From: Frankiaceae bacterium
GTDB lineage: Bacteria; Actinomycetota; Actinomycetes; JAVEEB01
DNA: 8,227 bases
Reading direction: 5' to 3'
NCBI GenBank assembly: GCA_030840665.1
Contig: JAVEEB010000494.1
Location: forward strand, 1 to 8,227
Below, in pieces: positions 1 through 6,648 of the stretch. The notes below the pieces were generated by a model. It did not search any database and was not told the DNA's origin. It saw only the letters and a list, made by a program, of their open reading frames with translations. How positions within the stretch are numbered: the first letter of the stretch is position 1; each line of letters opens with the position of its first letter. The translations under genes and the position numbers were made by a program.

Positions 1-209
1 TCCACGACGGGGAGCTGGTCCTCGTGGCCGAGTCGACGGCCTGGGCGACGCAGGTCCGATTGATGACCGCGGCGATCCTGGCGAAACTGGCCGTGGAGCT
101 CGGCAGCGGCGTGGTGACTTCCCTGCGGGTGCTCGGGCCGAGCGGTCCGGATTGGCGGCACGGGGGCCGGCGGGTGCCCGGCCGGGGGCCGCGGGACACG
201 TACGGCTGA
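1..209 (+). CDS. dciA: DciA/DUF721 family protein, C-terminal fragment
   Basis: The gene enters from the left edge (reading frame begins at base 3) and 68 residues plus a TGA stop are visible. DciA-family proteins load or stimulate the replicative helicase DnaB, and in actinomycetes the gene lies between recF and gyrB. The visible part matches the end of the family: a strand-rich GELVLVAESTAWATQ segment, then a helix, then GVVTSL, and the tail GRGPRDTYG, which I recognise as nearly identical to the mycobacterial protein (Rv0004). It uses very GC-rich codons (2 of the first 33 visible codons end in A or T). The next gene starts 95 bases downstream and belongs to an unrelated family, whereas gyrB would be expected here. 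Identification is firm; the N-terminus and upstream recF lie outside the window. Confidence 0.93.
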   Translation, partial: HDGELVLVAESTAWATQVRLMTAAILAKLAVELGSGVVTSLRVLGPSGPDWRHGGRRVPGRGPRDTYG

Positions 210-224
210 TTCACGCCGGCTGCC

Positions 225-243
225 GTTGCAACACGATTGCAAC
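225..243. promoter_or_regulatory. Tandem TTGCAAC repeat, possible operator (or small hairpin)
   Basis: TTGCAAC occurs at 226-232 and again at 237-243, exactly 11 bases apart, close to one helical turn. The first copy lies within the perfect 8-bp palindrome GTTGCAAC (225-232); the second within ATTGCAAC (236-243). The same bases also form an inverted repeat, GTTGCAA (225-231) and TTGCAAC (237-243), around a 5-base centre, so an RNA hairpin 15 bases after the dciA stop is an alternative reading. It sits 62 bases before the HAF gene start, a plausible operator position. No U-tract follows. The binding protein is unknown. Confidence 0.4.
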
Positions 244-266
244 CACGCGGTCGCAGGCTCGCCGAC

Positions 267-285
267 GTACCGGATGCGCCGGTGC
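267..285. other. Small dyad between dciA and the HAF gene
   Basis: GTACCGG (267-273) pairs with CCGGTGC (279-285) across the 5-base loop ATGCG, giving six Watson-Crick pairs and one G-U pair. It lies 8 bases before the ribosome binding site of the next gene. It could be a leader hairpin, the end of the dciA transcript or chance in GC-rich DNA. No U-tract follows, so a classical terminator is not supported. Confidence 0.25.
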
Positions 286-293
286 GTTTGTGC

Positions 294-299
294 GAGGAG
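294..299 (+). promoter_or_regulatory. Ribosome binding site of the HAF-repeat gene
   Basis: GAGGAG lies 5 bases before the ATG at 305. This decides the start: the open frame continues upstream to base 152, overlapping dciA, but the upstream part has a composition unlike a signal peptide and no matching ribosome binding site, whereas the ATG at 305 opens directly into a signal sequence. Confidence 0.8.
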
Positions 300-304
300 T
301 GGCA

Positions 305-1492
305 ATGTCCATGAGAAGGGCCACGATCGTGGCCAGCACGTTGAGTTCATTTGTTCTCGTCGCCGTGTCGGCGACCGCAGGGGGCACGGCGTTCGGAATT
401 GGGACGGACGCACACACCTGCCTCCCATCGATCGTGGCACTGCCGTTGCCGGCAGGCTTCACGAATGGGGACGTCCTGTCGGCCGCTGCCGACGAGGCCG
501 TGGGCTACGTCGCCGACGACAGTCAGCATCAGCATGTAGCCGTGTGGCAGCGGTCACGTGGAGCCTGGTCCGTCACCGACCTCGGTGACTTCGGCATCAC
601 GGAGCCGTTCTCGGGGCTTTCCGCGACGGGTGTCAACGGCAGCGGCCTGGTCAGCATCGGCGTCAACACAAACGTCATGGGGGCTTGGGTTTTCACGCAT
701 GGAGCTGTGCATCGGCTCGCCGACTTCGCCGGGGGGCAGCAGGCGTTCGCGAGAGCGGTTTCGTCTGACGGCAAAATCGTCGGAGAAGCGCTCGATGCGA
801 GCGGTAACGACTTCGCGGCACTGTGGCCGCAGTGGTGGTCCGCCCCTGTCGCGCTGTCTCCGGTCGCGGGGTACGACGGCTCGTTCGCCCAGGGTATCGA
901 CTCGCAGGGCGATGTGGTCGGTGGCAGCTTCTCGAACGGACCCAGTCCCACGGTCGCCACGCGCTGGACTCCGGCGGGGCGTCCCGTGGCCTTGCCCGGG
1001 CTGGGCGGCCCGGCCCAAGCCTTCGACGTGGCCACGCCTCATCGCGTCGTCGGAGTGGCGAACACCGAAGCCGGCCCGCGCGCCGTCGTCTGGGACAGCC
1101 ACGATGGCGTTCGGGACCTCGGAGTGTTCGCCGGCCTGCAATTCTCACGAGCGATCGGGGTCGCTGAGGGCGGTGTAGTGGTGGGTTTCGAGGGGTCAAA
1201 TCCCCCGCCGCCGGCCATCCCCTTGCGACGCGTGCTGCTCTGGCCGGGGACCGGTCCGGTGCGCAGCCTGCTCCCGCTGTCCCTGAACTGGTCGGACGGG
1301 GCGTACTCACATTCGGCGGACGACCACGGAAATGTGTTCGGCGCGAGCTCCGCCGGCGCCATGCCACGGCCCACCGAGTGGACGTGCGCTCTGGCACAGT
1401 CCTTCGTCCCGGGCGCAACTGGCGTCGGCTCCGAGCCGTCGACGTGGCCCTCGGTCGTCGGTCTGGACTCGGGTGGCTCAAGCCGACCGTAG
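305..1492 (+). CDS. Secreted HAF-repeat protein (beta-propeller-like)
   Basis: This predicts a 395-residue exported protein. Residues 1-25 form a Sec-type signal peptide: MSMRR, a hydrophobic core (IVASTLSSFVLVAVSA), then ATA before GG as a likely cleavage site. The rest holds six or seven units of about 45 residues resembling the 'extracellular repeat, HAF family' motif, in which a small-residue/aromatic turn is followed by a Gly-rich IVG strand: for example QAFARAVSSDGKIVGEA, SFAQGIDSQGDVVGGS and QAFDVATPHRVVGVA, each followed by an ALW/ATRW/AVVW strand and a (D)LG or LPGLGG turn. This pattern suggests a beta-propeller. Only two cysteines exist, C39 just after the signal region and C361 near the end, so a disulfide could close the ring. 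No lipobox, sortase signal or membrane anchor is seen. The gene precedes a SARP-type regulator by 71 bases on the same strand, so co-transcription is possible. Codons are less GC3-biased than in the flanking housekeeping genes. The binding partner or ligand is unknown. Confidence 0.8.
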   Translation: MSMRRATIVASTLSSFVLVAVSATAGGTAFGIGTDAHTCLPSIVALPLPAGFTNGDVLSAAADEAVGYVADDSQHQHVAVWQRSRGAWSVTDLGDFGITEPFSGLSATGVNGSGLVSIGVNTNVMGAWVFTHGAVHRLADFAGGQQAFARAVSSDGKIVGEALDASGNDFAALWPQWWSAPVALSPVAGYDGSFAQGIDSQGDVVGGSFSNGPSPTVATRWTPAGRPVALPGLGGPAQAFDVATPHRVVGVANTEAGPRAVVWDSHDGVRDLGVFAGLQFSRAIGVAEGGVVVGFEGSNPPPPAIPLRRVLLWPGTGPVRSLLPLSLNWSDGAYSHSADDHGNVFGASSAGAMPRPTEWTCALAQSFVPGATGVGSEPSTWPSVVGLDSGGSSRP

Positions 1493-1563
1493 CCCGGGAG
1501 AGGTAGCTGCCAATTGAGTCTGCACATGCCACGATGCAAGGTGTTTCCGGCCGGGAGGTCCCC
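1493..1563. other. Spacer between HAF gene and regulator; no clear terminator
   Basis: This 71-base gap contains no convincing hairpin with a U-tract and no clear -35/-10 pair. A TTGAGT at 1514-1519 is a weak -35-like string without a matching -10. An 8-bp palindrome CCGGCCGG (1547-1554) adjoins the ribosome binding site of the next gene. The absence of a visible terminator fits, but does not prove, co-transcription. Confidence 0.35.
1553..1559 (+). promoter_or_regulatory. Ribosome binding site selecting the GTG start at 1564
   Basis: GGGAGGT lies 4 bases before GTG 1564 (5 if counted from GGGAGG). The other in-frame candidates fit worse: ATG 1534 has no Shine-Dalgarno sequence just upstream, and ATG 1573 is about 13 bases from this site. 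The start at 1564 puts the RFWVLGPLRV motif typical of SARP-type N-termini at residue 5. Confidence 0.7.
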
Positions 1564-4500
1564 GTGGAAGACATGCGATTCTGGGTGTTGGGGCCGCTGC
1601 GGGTGACGTCGACATCAGGCCTCGTGCCGGTAGGTGGACCGCGCCAGCGGGCGGTCCTGGCGCTGCTGCTGGTGAACCCGACGCACGGGCTCAGCACGAC
1701 CGAGTTGGTGGAGGGCGTCTGGGGTGAGGCACCACCTCGGAGCGCGGAGAGAACGCTGCACGCTTATGTCGCCCGGCTTCGTTCGGTCCTGGAGCCCGAC
1801 CGCGGCCCGGACGGCGAACTCAGGCTGCTGCTCCGCACCGCCACCGGCTATCGCATGCGGCTCACGGAGGATCAGCTCGACTCGCGCGTTTTTGAACGCT
1901 CCGTGTCCGTCGCCCGTCGCCAACTGGCGGCGGGCGACACCGACGCCGGCGCTCTGGCGCTACGTGCCGCTGTTCGCCGTTGGCAAGGGCCCGCCTTTGC
2001 CGACCTTCTCGACTTCCCCGCCGTCCAGGCGGCGGCGCAACGGCTTGAGCATCTTCGCGCGGACGCCGTCGCCGACGGCGTCGAGGCGGAAATGTCATTG
2101 GGGCGCCACGAAACGCTCGTCCCAGAGCTGCAGAACTTGGTCACCGCGCACCCCTTCGACGAGCGCCTGTGGGCGGCCCTCGCTCTGGCGCACTACCGAT
2201 GCGGGCTGCAGGCTGACGCGCTGGGCACGATCCGCAACGCGCGTCAGGTGCTTGCCGACGAGCTCGGCATAGACCCGGGCCGCGAACTCAGAGAGCTTCA
2301 AGCGGCCATTCTCGCCGGGGATCCCCGCCTTGATCTACCGAACCGCGCAGGCGTGAGCGCTCCGGATCACCCTGGCCTCGAAGGTCGAGCCGCGGCGCTT
2401 GCGGTGCTACGGCGCGACTGGGCGCGCGTTGCATCAGGTCACGGCCGCACGGTCATCGTGACCGGCCCCCAGGGCAGTGGCCGGAGTCGCTTCCTGCAGG
2501 CCTGCGCCGCCGAGGTGCGAGCTTCCGGCGGTCAGGTCGTGAGGCTCGCGATGACCGACGCGGCTGAGCTGCCGACACCGGCGGCACTTGTACAACTGGT
2601 CGAGGCGGGCGACGGCGCAAGTCTGGTGGTCGTCGACGATCTCGACCGGGGCAACCGTGCCTGTTGGGTGGCAGTCGGGCGATTCGCTGAGGCGGCCGCC
2701 GACCTGCCCGTGCTGCTCGTCGTCGCCGTTCGAGAGGATCTCCTCGACCCGGAACTGGGCGCTTTACTGGCTCGGCTCGACCCCGGTGCTGAGCACGTCG
2801 TGCGGATGGAAGCCCTCGATCCGGCTGAGGTTGTGCGGATCGCTGAGGCCTACGTCGGCCGTCCGCTAGCCCTTGAGGCGGCCGCCGCGGTGGCCGCCAG
2901 TGCACTCGGGATCCCAGGCCGCGTCCACGCCGATGTCGAATCCTGGGCCCGGGACCGGCAGCTCGCTGCTGTTGCCCGAAGTGTCGAGCTGGTGTCAACG
3001 GATTGGCACGGAGCTCGCCGCGGCGAGACGGAGCTGAGCGAGGCCCTGCGCACCTTGGCAGGGGTCGACTCGGCGGCCAAGACCGCGCTGCTGCTCGCCG
3101 CCGGGCCGCCGGCCTGCCCCTTTCCCGCGCTCGCACCGTTCGACGCCGCCGATGCCGCTTTCTTCGCCGGTCGCGAGGAGCTCGTTGCGAGGGCGGTAGC
3201 CAAGCTCGCCGTCGCCGGGACGGTGACGCTGATAGGCCCGTCCGGGGCCGGGAAGTCCTCGGTTGCCCGAGCCGGCGTAGTCCCGGCGCTGACGAGCGGC
3301 GCCCTACCAGGGAGTGAGGGCTGGTCGGTGGAGGTCGTGACGCCCTCGAGGGCTCCGATCGACGCGGCCGCTCGTGTCGACGGGGGCCGGGTTGTCGTCG
3401 TTGACCAGCTGGAGGACACCCTGGACCTGACGGACAGCGCACGCGAGCGTTTCGTCGGGTGGCTCCGCGGCTCGGTGGAGCTGGGCGAACGTGTTGTCCT
3501 GGTCGTCCGGTCGGATCACTACACAGCACTGTCTGCGGTCGACGGCCTGGCCGATCTGATGGACACGGCGCTGCAACAGGTGCCGGCCATGACCGAGGCC
3601 CAGCTCGCGCGAGCCATCGAGATGCCGGTGACGCGAGCCGGCGGCGCCTGTGAACCGGGCCTCACGAAAGCCCTGGTCGAGGACCTTTCCGGGCAGTCGG
3701 GGGCACTGCCGCTGCTCTCCACGACCATGACCCGCCTGTGGGAGGCATCCGTCGGCGGTGTGTTGACGCTGGAGGGCTATGCCCGTTCGGGCGGCGTCCG
3801 GGAGGCGGTGGCCAGGCTCGCGGAGGAGGCCTACCAGTTTCTCGACGCCACCCAACAGTCCGTCGCCCGTGGACTGCTCATGCGGATGGCCGGCGTGGGT
3901 CAGGGCGGCACCGTGGTGCGAGCCTTCGTGGCGATCGCAGCGTTGACGCCTGACGCCCGGGCCGTGTTGGGACGCCTCGCCACCGCCCGACTGGTGGCGA
4001 TCGATGGCGATGAAGCGAGCGTCGCGCACGCCGCCGTTTTCGAGCATTGGCCCCGATTGGCAGGCTGGCTCGTTGAGGACGCGGACGCCCGGGCGGCGCG
4101 GAACCAGCTGACGCGGGCGACCCAGATCTGGCTCGAAGGGGGTCGAGTCGCTGCCGATCTCTTGCGTGGCCCCCGGCTGGCGGCAGCCCTCGATCTGGTT
4201 GACCAGCCGGACTTATTGGAGCCCGACGCGCTGCTCCTCGTCGAACAAAGCGTGGCGGCCGGCGACCAGGAGAAACAGGATCTCGTCGAGCGAGCCGAAC
4301 GCAGCCGGCGGACGAACAGGCGGTTACGCAGCCTGCTGACCCTGGCCGTGGTGCTCCTTCTCGCCGCTGGGAGCACCACCGTGTTGGCCACCCGGGCGCG
4401 TCGGGAGGCCCGCCGACAGGCCGTGGCAGCCACCGCGCGGAGCCTCGGCGCCCAGGCGTTGACGACGGGGCGCCTCGACCTGGCGATGCTGCTCGCGGCG

Positions 4501-6510
4501 CAGGCCGCGACCCTCGACCCGTCACCAGAAACGCGCGGCGACCTGTTGTCGGTCGTCTCCCGCGCCCCGACCGTCACCCACGTGCTGGGGGGCACCGGTC
4601 AACGCGTCCTGAGTCTTGCCGTCGGGGGTCCAGGGCCGAGAGTCGTCTCCCTCGACCGCATCGGTCAGGCGCGGGTGTACGACGCGGGGACGGGCAAACC
4701 GCTCGACGCGCCGGGCCTGGCCGGCCTTCCCGCCGGCGCTTCTTGGCAGTCGGGGGCGTTCTCTCCCGACGGCAAGCAGCTTGTGTTGGGCGCGACAGTT
4801 GCGGGCAAGCCCGCCACCGGGTTGCTGGTCTTTCTCGACTCGAGGACGCTGGCACGATCCCTGCCGCCGCTGACCTGGGCCGCGCCGGTCGCCGCGGTTA
4901 CCGTCACCGCCTCAGGGGTGGTGGTGCTCACCGCTGACGGCGTGGTGCATCCCGTGCGCACGGACGGCGCGCCGACCGCCGCCGAGTTCCCCTCCGGGGT
5001 CCAACACCCTTCAGGACTTGAGGCTGATCGCTCGGGTCGGTGGCTTCTCACCGAGGGACCTACGAGCGTTTGGGATACGACCACGGGACGTTCCCTCCGG
5101 CTACCCTCCGGCTACCCGGGCGCGCTGAGCCCGGACGGCGAGCTGGAGGCCGTAGCCTCCGGAGACGGCGTGCAGGTCGTCGGCCGCGGGACTGGCCGGC
5201 TACTGCACCAACTCGGGGGCCAGGCAGCCCCGATCGAGGACCTGGCCTTCAGCCCCGGTGGCGACCAACTCGCCAGCGCATCCGACGACGGGAGCGTCCT
5301 CGTCTGGTCCATGAAGACGGGTGAACGTCTCGCGTCGCTGACCGGGCACTCGGGCCGGGTGAATGCTGTCGCGTTCAGCCCAGACGGACGAACCCTGGTC
5401 ACAGGTGGCTTCGACGGACGAACGGTGACGTGGGCAATGGGCCCGCCGGTGGTGACCCCCGCCCGGACGGGCATCTCGGCCATCCCTCCCGACGTTCTCA
5501 GCCAGAGCTACCTCGCCCTGTCACCGGCAACCGACCGCATCCTCGTCGGCGAGCCGGACGGCACTGTCGTCCTCGCCACGGCCTCGACCGGCGCGCAGCT
5601 CGCGGCGGCCGCAGCCGTGCAGCCCGGCGGGATCTACGACGCCGAGTTGAGCAGGGACGGGCGGCTGGGGGCCACGGTCGGGGACGACCGCACCATCCGA
5701 GTGTGGGATCTCGTGCGCGCCACGCCGTACGACCACATGCCCGTCCTTCGCGTGCCAACGCCACCGTCGTCAGTGGCGCTGTCCCCTGATGACTCGACCC
5801 TGGCGTGGGGAGACGTCACCGGCGGCGTGACGCTCGTCTCGCTGGCCGATGGAAGCACGCTGTGGCACCGCCAGCTGGACAGGGCCGATCCATCAGCTGG
5901 CCTCCGCGGCGCCGTCACGATCCTTTCTTTCAGCCCCGACGGGCACACGCTGGGCGCCGCTGTGTCACACGTGGCAACGGAACTCATGTCTGTGACGGCC
6001 AACGGTGAACCTCGGGAATTGCATGCCGCGGACGACAACACGGACGCGTTCGCCTTCTCCCCAGACGGCTCGACCCTGATCACGACGGACACCGACGGCA
6101 CGGCATGGAAGTGGACCGTCGCCACCGGGTCCCGTGCCGAGTTGGGGACCGCCTCGGCCAATGCGGCCAGCGCGGAAATGCTGGGCGCGTCCTACGACCC
6201 TGGTGGCGACACCGTTGCGACGTGGGCGCAGGACGGCTCCCTCCAGCTGTGGGACGCACAGACGGTCCGTCCCATCGGGCCCGCCATCCAGCGCCCCGGC
6301 AGCGGGCCCGTCGTGTCGGCCGCCTGGGAGGGAAACGAGCGCGTCGACACGCTGCATGCGGACGGCAGGGTGCGCACCTTGTCGGTATCCGCAACCGCCC
6401 TAGTGGCGACCGCCTGCGCTGTTGCTGGACGGACACTGTCGCGCGAGGAGTGGGCTTTCTACGCCCCGGCGATCCCGTATGCGCCGGACTGCCAAGCCGA
6501 GCGAGCATAG
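1564..6510 (+). CDS. SARP-type regulator: wHTH-BTAD-P-loop-nSTAND1-TM-WD40
   Basis: This predicts a 1648-residue multidomain signalling ATPase and transcription factor. Residues 4-100 are an OmpR-type winged helix (RFWVLGPLRV; RTLHAYVARLRSVLE) and 105-250 a BTAD domain (FDERLWAALALAHYRCGLQADAL; ELGIDPGRELREL), as in AfsR/DnrI activators. Residues 274-460 are an AAA_16-like module with a degenerate Walker A, GPQGSGRS (301-308, Arg for Lys), and Walker B VVVDDLD (355-361). Residues 519-900 are an nSTAND1 NTPase: LAPFDAADAAFFAGREELV, intact Walker A GPSGAGKSS (558-566), Walker B VVVVDQLED (610-618), sensor-like RSDHY (649-653) and GALPLLSTTMTRLWE. One transmembrane helix (924-943) is flanked by Arg-rich stretches. 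Residues from about 1005 onward are WD40-like: two canonical repeats near 1213-1292 (DLAFSPGG...VLVWS; AVAFSPDG...VTWAM) plus several degenerate ones. The C-terminus carries AGRTLSREEW and the only two cysteines after the membrane helix (C1618, C1643). Three TTA codons are present. It probably activates genes by binding DNA repeats in response to a signal; target and signal are unknown. Confidence 0.9.
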   Translation: MEDMRFWVLGPLRVTSTSGLVPVGGPRQRAVLALLLVNPTHGLSTTELVEGVWGEAPPRSAERTLHAYVARLRSVLEPDRGPDGELRLLLRTATGYRMRLTEDQLDSRVFERSVSVARRQLAAGDTDAGALALRAAVRRWQGPAFADLLDFPAVQAAAQRLEHLRADAVADGVEAEMSLGRHETLVPELQNLVTAHPFDERLWAALALAHYRCGLQADALGTIRNARQVLADELGIDPGRELRELQAAILAGDPRLDLPNRAGVSAPDHPGLEGRAAALAVLRRDWARVASGHGRTVIVTGPQGSGRSRFLQACAAEVRASGGQVVRLAMTDAAELPTPAALVQLVEAGDGASLVVVDDLDRGNRACWVAVGRFAEAAADLPVLLVVAVREDLLDPELGALLARLDPGAEHVVRMEALDPAEVVRIAEAYVGRPLALEAAAAVAASALGIPGRVHADVESWARDRQLAAVARSVELVSTDWHGARRGETELSEALRTLAGVDSAAKTALLLAAGPPACPFPALAPFDAADAAFFAGREELVARAVAKLAVAGTVTLIGPSGAGKSSVARAGVVPALTSGALPGSEGWSVEVVTPSRAPIDAAARVDGGRVVVVDQLEDTLDLTDSARERFVGWLRGSVELGERVVLVVRSDHYTALSAVDGLADLMDTALQQVPAMTEAQLARAIEMPVTRAGGACEPGLTKALVEDLSGQSGALPLLSTTMTRLWEASVGGVLTLEGYARSGGVREAVARLAEEAYQFLDATQQSVARGLLMRMAGVGQGGTVVRAFVAIAALTPDARAVLGRLATARLVAIDGDEASVAHAAVFEHWPRLAGWLVEDADARAARNQLTRATQIWLEGGRVAADLLRGPRLAAALDLVDQPDLLEPDALLLVEQSVAAGDQEKQDLVERAERSRRTNRRLRSLLTLAVVLLLAAGSTTVLATRARREARRQAVAATARSLGAQALTTGRLDLAMLLAAQAATLDPSPETRGDLLSVVSRAPTVTHVLGGTGQRVLSLAVGGPGPRVVSLDRIGQARVYDAGTGKPLDAPGLAGLPAGASWQSGAFSPDGKQLVLGATVAGKPATGLLVFLDSRTLARSLPPLTWAAPVAAVTVTASGVVVLTADGVVHPVRTDGAPTAAEFPSGVQHPSGLEADRSGRWLLTEGPTSVWDTTTGRSLRLPSGYPGALSPDGELEAVASGDGVQVVGRGTGRLLHQLGGQAAPIEDLAFSPGGDQLASASDDGSVLVWSMKTGERLASLTGHSGRVNAVAFSPDGRTLVTGGFDGRTVTWAMGPPVVTPARTGISAIPPDVLSQSYLALSPATDRILVGEPDGTVVLATASTGAQLAAAAAVQPGGIYDAELSRDGRLGATVGDDRTIRVWDLVRATPYDHMPVLRVPTPPSSVALSPDDSTLAWGDVTGGVTLVSLADGSTLWHRQLDRADPSAGLRGAVTILSFSPDGHTLGAAVSHVATELMSVTANGEPRELHAADDNTDAFAFSPDGSTLITTDTDGTAWKWTVATGSRAELGTASANAASAEMLGASYDPGGDTVATWAQDGSLQLWDAQTVRPIGPAIQRPGSGPVVSAAWEGNERVDTLHADGRVRTLSVSATALVATACAVAGRTLSREEWAFYAPAIPYAPDCQAERA

Positions 6511-6516
6511 GGGGAT

Positions 6517-6557
6517 ACCTGTGGAGGGGGTCGGATTCGTCTGACGCGTCCACAGGT
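6517..6557 (+). terminator. Strong bipartite hairpin after the regulator, likely terminator
   Basis: A 9-bp perfect inverted repeat, ACCTGTGGA (6517-6525) and TCCACAGGT (6549-6557), encloses a second stem, GTCGGA (6530-6535) and TCTGAC (6540-6545, one G-U pair), capped by a TTCG tetraloop. It starts 7 bases after the regulator stop codon. Location and the UUCG cap favour a transcript-end structure. No U-tract follows, which is common for actinobacterial terminators but leaves room for an RNA-stability element or a protein-binding dyad. Confidence 0.55.
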
Positions 6558-6585
6558 GGGTGCAATGCCCGCCTAAGCTGCTCCC

Positions 6586-6604
6586 AACCGGTAGACTCTC
6601 GGTT
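6586..6604. promoter_or_regulatory. Dyad overlapping the putative gyrB -10
   Basis: AACCG (6586-6590) and CGGTT (6600-6604) are inverted copies, and AGA (6593-6595) and TCT (6597-6599) extend the symmetry inside. The putative -10 TAGACT lies in the middle. It could be an operator or a torsion-sensitive promoter element; with short arms it could also be chance. Confidence 0.25.
6592..6597 (+). promoter_or_regulatory. Possible -10 element of a gyrB promoter (TAGACT)
   Basis: TAGACT matches the actinobacterial -10 pattern TANNNT and lies about 150 bases before gyrB, downstream of the hairpin that probably ends the previous transcript. No good -35 is found at 16-18 bases upstream (the region reads about CCGCCT). 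TAAGCT at 6574-6579 is an alternative -10. The position is plausible because the inserted genes separate gyrB from the dciA transcript. Confidence 0.3.
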
Positions 6605-6622
6605 GTCAGCTCGATTTCGCGA

Positions 6623-6635
6623 GGCCCGTCGGGCC
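6623..6635 (+). other. Small GC-rich hairpin in the gyrB leader
   Basis: GGCCC (6623-6627) and GGGCC (6631-6635) form a 5-bp stem with loop GTC. It would lie in the gyrB 5' untranslated region if transcription starts near 6604. It is short and no function is supported. Confidence 0.2.
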
Positions 6636-6648
6636 ACGCGCAGATTAG

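Noticed and set aside
152..304. Upstream extension of the HAF gene from base 152
   Set aside because: It would overlap dciA by 58 bases, lacks a ribosome binding site and would bury the signal peptide at residue 52 and beyond.
1534..1563. ATG 1534 as the regulator start
   Set aside because: No Shine-Dalgarno sequence close upstream; GGGAGGT at 1553-1559 fits GTG 1564, and the conserved fold begins only after that.
693..1697. 334-residue minus-strand frame
   Set aside because: Arg/Pro/Ser-rich low-complexity translation opposite the HAF gene and the regulator start, with no recognisable domain; a GC-rich shadow.
2453..3529. 358-residue minus-strand frame
   Set aside because: Arg/Pro-rich shadow of the P-loop and nSTAND1 region; no domain motifs.
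6546..6554. DnaA-box-like GCGTCCACA (7 of 9 to TTGTCCACA)
   Set aside because: A single imperfect copy that is explained as one arm of the hairpin; no cluster of boxes or AT-rich unwinding element, so no origin is supported here.
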